A DNA stretch of 64,000 bases from the NCBI GenBank assembly GCA_963729215.1, contig CAVSND010000005.1, forward strand, positions 27,288 to 91,287, given 5' to 3'. Below the pieces are notes generated by a model. That model saw only the letters and a list, made by a program, of their open reading frames with translations, searched no databases and was not told the origin of the DNA. The position numbers and the translations under genes were made by a program. Positions 56,900-64,000 of the stretch are shown piece after piece. Positions within the stretch are counted from its first letter, which is position 1. Each line of letters opens with the position of its first letter. The DNA is from CAVQJU01 sp963729215 (GTDB lineage: Bacteria > Acidobacteriota > Vicinamibacteria > Vicinamibacterales > CAVVIG01).

Positions 56900-58318
56900 A
56901 TGGGTCGAGTATTGATTGCCGACGATCATGACGCGCTCCGGCGCGGGCTGGTGCGCGGCCTGATCGAAGCAGGGCACGAGGTCGAGGAAGCCAGCAATGG
57001 CAACGCCGCGATCGAACGGCTCCACGACAACTACTTCGACGTCGTCCTCAGCGACTTGAAGATGGGCGGCAGCGACGGCATGGACGTGCTGCGGACGACG
57101 CGCGCGCTGCATCCGACGACGGCCGTCATTCTGATGACCGCGTTCGGCACCGTGAACACCGCCGTCGAGGCCATGAAGATCGGCGCCTTCGACTACGTCC
57201 TCAAGCCCTTCGAAATCGAGGAGATGGAGGTCAAGATCGACAAGGCGCTCGAGGTCAAGCGCCTCAAGAACGAGATCGAATACCTCCGCGACGCGCAGCA
57301 GGATCGCTACGACTTCGATCGCATCGTCGGCTCGAGCCCGCCGCTTCAGCGGGTGCTCGACATTGTCCGGAAGGTGGCGAAGAGCAATACCACCGTGCTC
57401 ATCCGCGGCGAAACGGGGACGGGCAAGGAGTTGATTGCCGGCGCCATCCACCACAACTCGCTCCGGACCGCCCGCAACTTCGTGAAGGTGAATTGCGCGG
57501 CGCTCCAGGAAAACCTGCTCGAATCCGAACTGTTCGGGCACGAGAAGGGCGCGTTCACCGGCGCCGACAAGCAGCGCATCGGCCGCTTCGAGCAGGCCGA
57601 CGGCGGCACGTTGTTCCTCGACGAAATCGGGGACATGAGCGGCAGCACGCAGGCCAAGATCCTGCGCGTCCTGCAGGAGCACGAGTTCGAACGGCTCGGC
57701 GGCACGCGGACCCTCAAAGTGGACGTCAGGCTCGTGGCCGCCACCAATCGCGACCTGTCGACGATGGTGCAGGCGGGACAGTTCCGCGAAGACCTGTACT
57801 ACCGGCTCAACGTCGTGTCGATCGAGATGCCGCCGCTGCGCGAGCGGAAGGACGATATCGTCCCGCTCGCGAACACCTTCATCCGCAAGTTCGCCGCCGA
57901 GCTGAAGAAGAAGATGGACGGCCTCGAGCCGGACGCGCAGAAGCTGTTGATGCGCTACAACTGGCCGGGCAACATTCGCGAGCTCGAAAACACGATCGAG
58001 CGGGCGATGCTGCTCTGCGAAGGACGCGCGATCGCGGGCGGCGACCTGCGGCTGGGCGAGGTGCCCACGGCGGGCAGCGGCATGCCTCAGCCCGGATCGG
58101 TCGTCAGGATCCCCGTGACCGGGATCCCGCTCGAGGACGTCGAGCGGCACGCGTTGATCGAAGCGCTGAAGATGTCGAACTGGGTGCAGAAGGACGCGGC
58201 CGAACTGCTGGCCATCAGCCCTCGCGTCATGAACTACAAGATCAAGACGCTCGGCATCGAGTTCCCGCGCGGACGGCGGGCGGCGCCCCTGGAACAGCCT
58301 GTCGCGGCGGCATCATAG
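56900..58318 (+). CDS. NtrC-family sigma-54-dependent response regulator
   Basis: 472 residues from ATG 56900 with GGAAGGAT upstream. Order: receiver (Asp52 in VVLSDLKMGG, Lys102 in VLKPFE), AAA+ domain with Walker A GETGTGKE (170-177), the canonical GAFTGA sigma-54 loop, Walker B LFLDEIGDM and NWPGNIRELENTIERAML, and a Fis-type helix-turn-helix (KDAAELLAISPRVMNYKIKTLGI). Activates sigma-54 promoters when phosphorylated by the upstream kinase. The C-terminal GRRAAPLEQPVAAAS extends past the HTH. Confidence 0.96.
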   Translation: MGRVLIADDHDALRRGLVRGLIEAGHEVEEASNGNAAIERLHDNYFDVVLSDLKMGGSDGMDVLRTTRALHPTTAVILMTAFGTVNTAVEAMKIGAFDYVLKPFEIEEMEVKIDKALEVKRLKNEIEYLRDAQQDRYDFDRIVGSSPPLQRVLDIVRKVAKSNTTVLIRGETGTGKELIAGAIHHNSLRTARNFVKVNCAALQENLLESELFGHEKGAFTGADKQRIGRFEQADGGTLFLDEIGDMSGSTQAKILRVLQEHEFERLGGTRTLKVDVRLVAATNRDLSTMVQAGQFREDLYYRLNVVSIEMPPLRERKDDIVPLANTFIRKFAAELKKKMDGLEPDAQKLLMRYNWPGNIRELENTIERAMLLCEGRAIAGGDLRLGEVPTAGSGMPQPGSVVRIPVTGIPLEDVERHALIEALKMSNWVQKDAAELLAISPRVMNYKIKTLGIEFPRGRRAAPLEQPVAAAS

Positions 58319-58411
58319 CCGTGGCTCGTCACTCGTAGCTCGTCGCTCGGAGCTCGTAGTCCGTTCGAGCCACGAGTCACGGGCAACGAGCCCCGAGCCA
58401 CGAGCCACGGA
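58319..58411. repeat. GTGGCTCGT word-repeat hairpin at a convergent junction
   Basis: Fills exactly the gap between the NtrC-type stop (58318) and the tdk stop (58412). The left arm (58320-58363) repeats GTGGCTCGT/GTAGCTCGT units and the right arm (58367-58411) the complementary GAGCCACGAG units, with almost no loop, so a stem of about 40 bp can form on either strand. Confidence 0.85.
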
Positions 58412-59030
58412 CTACTGCGTCGGCGCCGTCCAGCAGCCGACGCAGCGCGCCTCGTACAGCTCGTCGGCGCCAACCTCGATTCGTCCTGACGAACCCCCGA
58501 TTTTCTGCGTCAACCGCGCGTCCTGGCCGCACTGAAAACAGTTGGCGGTGAACTTCTCCACGCGATCGGCAAACGCGAGGAGGTTCGGCATGGGCCCGAA
58601 CGGCCTGCGCCCAGGCGTCCAGGTCGAGGCCGGCGGCATAGACCTCGAGGCTCCGCCCGATCTCGACGTCGCCAATCCGGCCGCCCGGCTGATGCGCGAT
58701 GAGATCCAGGACGCGGCCGATGGCGTCGTCGAAGAACTGCGCCTCGTCGACTCCCACGACGTCCGGATCGAGCTCGCGGATGAGCGGGCCGAGATCCTGG
58801 GCACTCTTGATGGGATAGGCCTTCATCGACGCGTGCTTCTCGAACTTCTGCGCCGTGCGCTGCTTGCTGACAATCTCGCTGAGGGAGTGAAAACGGTCGT
58901 CGAGCTCCGGTTTCACGACGAGCACCTTGCGGTGGGCGCGCTCTTTTGACTGCAGGCGGGCCATCAACGCCTGCGTCTTCCCGGAGAACATCGGGCCTGT
59001 GTAAACGGTGATCGAACCGTGCGACTCCAT
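58412..59030 (-). CDS. tdk: Thymidine kinase (frameshifted)
   Basis: About 206 residues after correcting one extra base near 58600. The P-loop is GPMFSGKT, the DE motif is VGVDEAQFFDD, and the C-terminal part (second frame) has the lasso and zinc site CFQCGQ...CVGC plus the LTQKIGG thymidine-binding loop. Phosphorylates thymidine for salvage. The ATG overlaps the xerC stop (TGATG), so the two are coupled. A zinc-site enzyme of type II. Confidence 0.92.
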
Positions 59031-60025
59031 CACGCTCCTGCCTTCCCCGCCCGTCCGGCGCGCGGGTGGCTCTTCTTGTACACCTCGACCAGCTGCGCCG
59101 CGTTGACGTGAGTGTATCGCTGGGTGGTGCTCAGGCGCGCGTGCCCGAGCAATTCCTGGATCGCGCGGAGATCGGCGCCGCGCTGGAGCAGGTGTGTCGC
59201 GAACGAATGGCGCAGGGCGTGCGGGCTCACGCCGGGCCGCACCCCTGACGCCGCGGCATATCGCCGCACGAGCCGATCGATGCTCCTCACGGTCAGCCGC
59301 GTGCCGCGATAGTTCACGAACAGCGGGTCGCTGTGACGGCCGGCCTGGCGGCTGCCGTCGTGACGACTGCCGTCGTGACGACTGCCGTAGCGTCCGGCTT
59401 TAGCCGGACGTTCGCGAACCAATTGCTCGCGATCCGGAAGATACGTGCGAATCGCGGTCGCGGTGCTCGTGTTGAACGGCACGAGCCGCTGCTTGCCGCC
59501 CTTGCCAAGCGCCCGCACCATCTGGGCGCTGAGGTTCACGTCGTCGATGCCCAGGCCGGCGAGCTCGCTGAGACGCAGGCCCGAGGCGTAGAACAGTTCC
59601 AGAATCGCGCGGTCGCGGCGCGCCAGGGGTTGGTCGGATGGAGGCGCGGTCACGAGGCGGGCCATTTCCTGCTCCGAGAGGTGCACGGGCATGCGGACGT
59701 CGCGCTTCGGCGTCGGCACCATCGCGCCCGCATCGTCGTCCACCACGCCCTCGCGACGCAGGTACCGAAGGAAGGTGCGGGCCGCCGCAAGTTTGCGGGC
59801 GGCCGAAGCGCGCGACAACCCCCGCTTGTGGAGGTCGGCCATGAAGCCGCGCAGCGCCGCGCGATCGAGGTGCGCCGGCTCGAGGGACGCGCGCGTGATG
59901 CCGGCCAGCACGGCGGCGTGCCCGAGAAACTGCGCCAGATCGCTCTCGTACGCGCGAACCGTATGCGCCGATGCGCTCCGATTAAGTTTGAGAAACTGCA
60001 GGAAGGCTTTGAGATGTGCGTTCAT
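59030..60025 (-). CDS. xerC: Tyrosine recombinase XerC with a repeat-encoded insert
   Basis: 331 residues, about 30 longer than usual. All catalytic residues are present: Arg151 (ASGLRLSEL), Lys178, His269 and Arg272 (HALRHSF), His295 (LLGHARL) and Tyr304 (TQRYTHV). XerC resolves chromosome dimers at dif with XerD. Residues about 203-232 (RERPAKAGRYGSRHDGSRHD...) lie between two strands of the catalytic domain and are encoded by a palindromic repeat plus a 15-bp tandem repeat. They likely form a surface loop. Its start overlaps the trmFO end by 44 bases. Confidence 0.94.
   Translation of the reverse strand: MNAHLKAFLQFLKLNRSASAHTVRAYESDLAQFLGHAAVLAGITRASLEPAHLDRAALRGFMADLHKRGLSRASAARKLAAARTFLRYLRREGVVDDDAGAMVPTPKRDVRMPVHLSEQEMARLVTAPPSDQPLARRDRAILELFYASGLRLSELAGLGIDDVNLSAQMVRALGKGGKQRLVPFNTSTATAIRTYLPDREQLVRERPAKAGRYGSRHDGSRHDGSRQAGRHSDPLFVNYRGTRLTVRSIDRLVRRYAAASGVRPGVSPHALRHSFATHLLQRGADLRAIQELLGHARLSTTQRYTHVNAAQLVEVYKKSHPRAGRAGKAGA
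59331..59420. repeat. Palindrome plus 15-bp tandem repeat inside xerC
   Basis: GTCCGGCTTTAGCCGGAC (59392-59409), preceded by GTAGC on its left, is the family found at 2198, 4498 and 8877. To its left CTGCCGTCGTGACGA is repeated twice with a partial third copy (59352-59390), giving SRHDG repeats in the protein. The insert length is a multiple of three. Confidence 0.85.
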
Positions 60026-61385
60026 GCATCCAGGTCCGGAGGTCGGCCAGCGCCCGTTCGGAGATTGCCAGCTTGCGCGCCGGCTTGTGCTTCGGCGCCG
60101 CCTCGAGCGGCGGCATGATGCCGAAGGTGATGTTCGACGGCTGGTAGTGCGCCGGGTTGGCGTGTGAGACGTAGTACGCGAGCGCGCCGATTGCGGTCGT
60201 GCGAGGCGCGGCGGACGGCCGGCGTCCCGAGACGAGCGCCGCCGCGTTCAGGCCCGCGATCAGCCCCGACGCGGCCGACTCGACATAACCTTCGACACCC
60301 GACATCTGGCCCGCGCAGAACAGCGACGGCCGGGACCGCACCTGCCACGTGTCGGCGAGCACCGTCGGCCCGTTGATGTAGGTGTTCCGGTGGACCATGC
60401 CGAAGCGGACGAACTCCGCGCGCTCGAGGCCGGGAATCAGGCGAAGCACGCGTTCCTGGTCGCCCCACTTGATCTGGGTCTGGAAGCCGACCAGGCTGTA
60501 GTGATCGCCGGCGATGTTGTCCTGCCGCAGCTGCACGGCCGCGAACGGGGCACGGCCCGTGGCCGGGTCTGTCAAGCCGACCGGCTTCATGGGGCCGAAG
60601 CGCAGCGTGTCCTGGCCGCGATGCGCCATGACCTCGATCGGCAGGCAGCCTTCGAAGAACACGGCCTTGTCGAAGTCGTGGACCGTGGCCGATTCGGCCT
60701 TGACCAACGCGTCGTAGAAGCGTCCGTACTCCTCGCGGCTCATCGGGCAGTTCAGGTAGTCGCCCTCGCCGTCATCCGCACCGCACGCGGGTCCCTGTGG
60801 CTCGTGGCTCGCCGCCCGTGGCTCGTGGCTTCGATTCCATCTCGAAGCCCGAAACACCTTCGTCCGATCGATCGACTCGGCCAGCACGATCGGACTGATC
60901 GCGTCGTAAAAGTACAGGTGCTCCTGGCCGACGAGCCGAGCCAGGTCGGCCGAGAGCGTCTCGGAGGTCAACGGACCGGTGGCCAGGATGACCGGGCGGC
61001 GGTCGCTCGAGTCCGGAATCGCGAGGACTTCGTCGCGGACGATCGTGATGAGCGGATGGCGTTCGAGCGACTCCGTGACGAGGCGCGAAAACACGTCGCG
61101 GTCGACAGCGAGCGCCGCGCCGGCCGGCACCCGGCTTTCCTCCGCCGCGCGCATGACCAGCGAGCCCAGGCGGCGCATCTCCTCCTTGAGCAGGCCGACG
61201 GCGTTGTCCAGCTTGTCGCCCCGGAAGGAGTTGCTGCAGACCAGTTCGGCCAGGTGATCGGTCCGGTGGACGGCCGTGGGCCTCACGGGCCGCATTTCGT
61301 GCAGCGTGACGGAGACGCCCTGCGACGCGGCCTGCCACGCCGCTTCGGAACCCGCCAGGCCGCCGCCGACAATCGTGACGCTCAT
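59982..61385 (-). CDS. trmFO: Folate-dependent tRNA (uracil-54) methyltransferase TrmFO with an insert
   Basis: 467 residues. FAD-binding motif VGGGLAGSEAA at the start, LHEMRP, HLAELVCSNSFRG (with conserved Cys50), YFYDAISPIVLAESID, and GDYLNCPM (Cys213), then the characteristic FEGCLPIEVMAHRGQDTLRFGPMKPVGL. It methylates U54 of tRNA with methylene-tetrahydrofolate. Residues about 186-203 (HEPRAASHEPQGPACGAD) interrupt the normally compact ASRWG...GEGDYLNCP segment and are encoded by a GTGGCTCGT word repeat. Flanked by topA and xerC. Confidence 0.96.
   Translation of the reverse strand: MSVTIVGGGLAGSEAAWQAASQGVSVTLHEMRPVRPTAVHRTDHLAELVCSNSFRGDKLDNAVGLLKEEMRRLGSLVMRAAEESRVPAGAALAVDRDVFSRLVTESLERHPLITIVRDEVLAIPDSSDRRPVILATGPLTSETLSADLARLVGQEHLYFYDAISPIVLAESIDRTKVFRASRWNRSHEPRAASHEPQGPACGADDGEGDYLNCPMSREEYGRFYDALVKAESATVHDFDKAVFFEGCLPIEVMAHRGQDTLRFGPMKPVGLTDPATGRAPFAAVQLRQDNIAGDHYSLVGFQTQIKWGDQERVLRLIPGLERAEFVRFGMVHRNTYINGPTVLADTWQVRSRPSLFCAGQMSGVEGYVESAASGLIAGLNAAALVSGRRPSAAPRTTAIGALAYYVSHANPAHYQPSNITFGIMPPLEAAPKHKPARKLAISERALADLRTWMHERTSQSLPAVSQT
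60790..60832. repeat. GTGGCTCGT word repeat inside trmFO
   Basis: Four units (GTGGCTCGTGGCTCGCCGCC, then CGTGGCTCGTGGCTTCG) lie in frame in the gene and read HEPRAASHEP on the minus strand. Confidence 0.85.
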
Positions 61386-61403
61386 GAGCCGTTACGGCTC
61401 ATT

Positions 61404-63848
61404 CTACGCCGCTGTTTCGGGAAGTTCCTCGGATCGCGCGTAATCGCAGTCTTCGTTGTTGCAGAGCAGCTGCCGGCCCAGTTTCTTCGTGATCTTCTCG
61501 ACCAGGTACGGCGCGTTGCACTTCGGGCACGGTTCGAGGATCGGCCGGTTCCAGAGGACGAAGTCGCAATCCGGGTAGTTCGAGCAGCCGAAGAACGATT
61601 TCCCGCGCTTCGACTTCCGTTCGACCACTTCGCCGCCCTTGTCGGCGTCCTTCGGGCACAGAAGGCCCGTGGTCTTGTGCTTGATGTACTTGCACTCGGG
61701 ATACCGCGTGCAGGCGGTGAATTCGCCGAAGCGTCCCTGCTTGACGACCAGGTTCGCGTTGCACTTCGGGCACAGTTCGTCGAGCACCTGGTCGCGCTTG
61801 GCCGCGGTGAGCCCGCCCTGCTTGTTGGCGATGAGCTTCCGCGTCGTCTTGCACTCCGGGTAGCCCGAGCACGCCAGGAACGGCCCGAACCGGCCGCGCT
61901 TGACGGCCATCGGCTTGCCGCAGTTCTCGCACGGCTCGATCTCTTCCTCGCCCGACTCGGACTCGGGCTCCTGTGTCTCGACCTCGCGCGTGTTCGTGCA
62001 CTCCGGATATGCGCTGCAGGCGATGAACGGACCGAACTTGCCCACCCGCTTCAGCATCGGGTGGCCGCACTTGTCGCACGCCTCGCCGATCTCGACGCCT
62101 TTCTTGAGATCGATCATCTCCTTGCCGGCGCGCGCGAGATCCTTCTTGAACTTCTTGTAGAACGCCGTGAGCGTCTTGACGTAGTCGGTCTTGCCTTCCT
62201 CAATCTTGTCGAGATCTTCCTCGAGGCTTCGCGTGTACTCGACGTCGATGATGTCGTCGAAGCTCTTGGTGAGGATGTCGCTGATCATCACGCCGAGCGC
62301 CGACGGCTTGAAGCGTCCCTCGGTCTTGTTCACGTACTCGCGGTCCTGCAGCACGCCGATGATCGACGCGTACGTGCTCGGCCTGCCAATCCCGTTTTCC
62401 TCGAGCTCCTTGACCAGGGTGGCCTCGGAGAACCGTGGAGGCGGCTGCGTGAACTTCTGCTCCGGCCGCAGCGCTTTCAGCTCGAGACGATCGCCCTCGG
62501 CGAGCGGCGGCAGCACGCCCGAGGCGGCGTCGTCCTCGTCCGAGGCCTCGCCGGCGGCCGGGCCGCTGGTTTCTTTCTGCTCGCTCTCCCCGGGCGTCAA
62601 CCCGTAGGTGGCCATCCAGCCGGGGAACTTTGGAACCGTGCCCTTGACACGGAACAGATAGTCGCCCGCCGTAATGTCCACGGTGGTTTCGTCGAACGTG
62701 GCCGGCGGCATCTGCGACGCGACGAAGCGATTCCAGATCAACCGGTAGAGCGAATACTGATCCTGCGTCAGGAAGGCCTTCACCGTTTCCGGATCGTGCT
62801 GAAGCGAGGTGGGCCGAATCGCTTCGTGCGCGTCCTGCGCGTCCGCCTTCGTCTTATAGGCGTTGGGCTTCTCGGGCACGTAGTCGTCGCCGAACGCCCC
62901 GGCGATGTACTCGCGCACCTGGACGATGGCTTCGTCCGCCACGCGGACCGAGTCGGTTCGCATGTAGGTGATGAGGCCGCCGGTCAGCCCGGGGATCTCG
63001 ATGCCGCCCTCGTACAGCTGCTGGGCCAGCATCATGGTCTTCTTGACGGGAAACCGCGCGGTCTGCTGCAGCTTGCTCGTGATGAACGGCGGGGCCGGGT
63101 TCCGCTTGCGCTCCTTCGTGACGACGGAGGTCACCGTCCACTGGGCGCGTTCGAGGCCGTCGAGGACGGCCTTCGACTCGGCCTCGTTCGACACCGTGAT
63201 CGTGTCGCCGCTCTTCTTGAACAGCTTCGCTTCGAACTCGGGCGGCTGCGATCCCGCCAGGCGCGCGAAGACGTGCCAATACTCGACCGGGACGAATTGC
63301 TCGATCGCGCGCTCGCGATCGCAGATCAATTTCAGGGCGACCGACTGGACGCGGCCGGCGCTCAGCCCGCGCCGGACCTTGTCCCAGAGCAGGGGGCTGA
63401 TCTTGTACCCGACCAGCCGATCGAGCACACGGCGCGCGCGCTGCGCGTCGACCATCTTCTCGTCGATCGCGCGGGGGTGGTTCAGCGCCTCCTGAACGGC
63501 CTTCTTCGTGATCTCGTTGAAGGTGAGCCGATGGAATTTCCGCTTCTTGCCCTTCAATTCCTGGATCACATGCCAGCCGATCGCCTCTCCTTCGCGGTCG
63601 GGGTCGGTCGCGACGTAGATCGCCGTGGCATCCTTCGCGGCGTCCTTGAGATCCTTGAGAACCTTCTTGCGCGATTCGAGCGACACGTACTCTTCGTTGA
63701 AGTCGTCGTCGACGTCCACGCCCAGCTTGCTCTTCGGCAGGTCGCGAATGTGCCCCATCGACGCGATCACTTTGAAGTCGCGCCCGAGGTATTTGTTGAT
63801 GGTCTTCGCTTTTGCCGGCGACTCGACCACGACGAGGGATTTGGCCAT
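61404..63848 (-). CDS. topA: DNA topoisomerase I
   Basis: 814 residues. Toprim domain with SLVVVESPAKAKTINKYLG and ATDPDREGEAIGWH; active-site Tyr295 in GLITYMRTDS; then five zinc-finger-like repeats at the C-terminus (CDKCGHPM, CENCGKPM, CPKCNANL, LCPKDADK with CSNYPDC, CPKCNAPY). An acidic insertion (ETSGPAAGEASDEDDAASG) lies in the central region. Relaxes negative supercoils. 18 bp upstream of trmFO and just downstream of dprA, the order known from many bacteria. Confidence 0.97.
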   Translation of the reverse strand: MAKSLVVVESPAKAKTINKYLGRDFKVIASMGHIRDLPKSKLGVDVDDDFNEEYVSLESRKKVLKDLKDAAKDATAIYVATDPDREGEAIGWHVIQELKGKKRKFHRLTFNEITKKAVQEALNHPRAIDEKMVDAQRARRVLDRLVGYKISPLLWDKVRRGLSAGRVQSVALKLICDRERAIEQFVPVEYWHVFARLAGSQPPEFEAKLFKKSGDTITVSNEAESKAVLDGLERAQWTVTSVVTKERKRNPAPPFITSKLQQTARFPVKKTMMLAQQLYEGGIEIPGLTGGLITYMRTDSVRVADEAIVQVREYIAGAFGDDYVPEKPNAYKTKADAQDAHEAIRPTSLQHDPETVKAFLTQDQYSLYRLIWNRFVASQMPPATFDETTVDITAGDYLFRVKGTVPKFPGWMATYGLTPGESEQKETSGPAAGEASDEDDAASGVLPPLAEGDRLELKALRPEQKFTQPPPRFSEATLVKELEENGIGRPSTYASIIGVLQDREYVNKTEGRFKPSALGVMISDILTKSFDDIIDVEYTRSLEEDLDKIEEGKTDYVKTLTAFYKKFKKDLARAGKEMIDLKKGVEIGEACDKCGHPMLKRVGKFGPFIACSAYPECTNTREVETQEPESESGEEEIEPCENCGKPMAVKRGRFGPFLACSGYPECKTTRKLIANKQGGLTAAKRDQVLDELCPKCNANLVVKQGRFGEFTACTRYPECKYIKHKTTGLLCPKDADKGGEVVERKSKRGKSFFGCSNYPDCDFVLWNRPILEPCPKCNAPYLVEKITKKLGRQLLCNNEDCDYARSEELPETAA

Positions 63849-63875
63849 GTCTTCTTTTCACCCTAGCACGAACTG

Positions 63876-64000
63876 TCAAACCCGGACGAACCGGCCGCCG
63901 CCGACGCGCCTGACCAGACCTTGCATTTCGAGCTCGAACAAGCGCGGCAGCAGCCGCGGCGACGGCAGGCCCGTCCGGTCGGCAATGACGTCCAGGTCGC
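63876..64000 (-). CDS. dprA: DprA C-terminal winged-helix end (partial)
   Basis: Only the last 41 residues are in the window: DLDVIADRTGLPSPRLLPRLFELEMQGLVRRVGGGRFVRV. This is the small winged-helix domain at the end of DprA/Smf proteins, which load RecA on incoming DNA. The position before topA agrees. The main Rossmann domain is outside the window. Confidence 0.8.
   Translation of the reverse strand, partial: DLDVIADRTGLPSPRLLPRLFELEMQGLVRRVGGGRFVRV

Noticed and set aside
60390..63866. Open frame of over 1100 codons on the plus strand
   Set aside because: Antisense shadow of trmFO and topA; composition typical of the complementary strand and no motif present.

Overview
The window is GC-rich, densely coded chromosomal DNA from a diderm (Gram-negative) bacterium. 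Outer-membrane assembly proteins (Omp85/TamA-like and TamB), lipoproteins, FadL-like and DUF2490 barrels show the second membrane. The style of the genes (a PWGDPDLQG-type secreted protein, sigma-54 activators with an unusual C-terminal domain, DinB, DUF547 and YtcJ-like amidohydrolases, class II ribonucleotide reductase) fits Acidobacteriota, perhaps Vicinamibacteria. That placement is inference from gene flavour. I see no rRNA, tRNA, CRISPR array, transposase or prophage.

Layout. 1-2.2 kb: two divergent sigma-54 activators around a 0.5 kb control region. 2.2-10.4 kb: amidohydrolase, permease, and a minus-strand run (FkbM methyltransferase, DinB, alpha/beta hydrolase, DUF547, SDR). 10.4-18.1 kb: a cluster mixing riboflavin/pterin enzymes (RibD-type reductase, RibA, QueD-like) with a BchC-like dehydrogenase, GT4, a methyltransferase, a CDP-alcohol phosphatidyltransferase and a sulfatase-fold membrane enzyme; together they look like a pathway to an unknown glycosylated or lipid-linked pterin/pyrimidine product. 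19.8-23 kb: nrdJ with a recognisable promoter and NrdR-like box. 23.9-37.7 kb: a long minus-strand run hslV-hslU-FN3 lipoprotein-transaldolase-acyl-CoA carboxylase beta-biotin carrier-tamB-Omp85-SurA-like. 37.7-49.2 kb: membrane and envelope proteins, an MltF-like transglycosylase, an anSME-type radical SAM enzyme and a permease. 49.2-58.3 kb: ECF sigma/anti-sigma, two histidine kinases, an HTH-receiver protein, ABC-F and an NtrC regulator. 58.4-64 kb: dprA-topA-trmFO-xerC-tdk, transcribed leftward.

The most unusual feature is a set of degenerate 'word repeats'. These are short intergenic tracts in which a 7-11 nt word is repeated imperfectly, often as two inverted arms around a small loop (GATGACCA, GTGGCTCGT, ACGTTTT, TTGAACCTC, CTAACCTCT, AAAGTTC and GGACCAAG families, plus a GTCCGGCTNNAGCCGGAC-GCTAC palindrome). 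They fill six of the ten convergent gene junctions, and of the four others three have essentially no space. They have also entered genes: in-frame inserts in TrmFO, XerC and an anti-sigma factor, tails or leaders on a dehydrogenase, a permease and a CPBP protein, and a disruption that cuts the C-terminal domain off an ABC-F ATPase.

A second general feature is a heavy frameshift load: at least 15 genes, including nrdJ, tdk, the Omp85 gene and a transaldolase, read through only after a single-base correction, usually removal of one extra base. Housekeeping genes are hit, so most are probably sequencing or assembly indels; one membrane-protein gene (38.6-39.7 kb) changes frame about nine times and is called a pseudogene.
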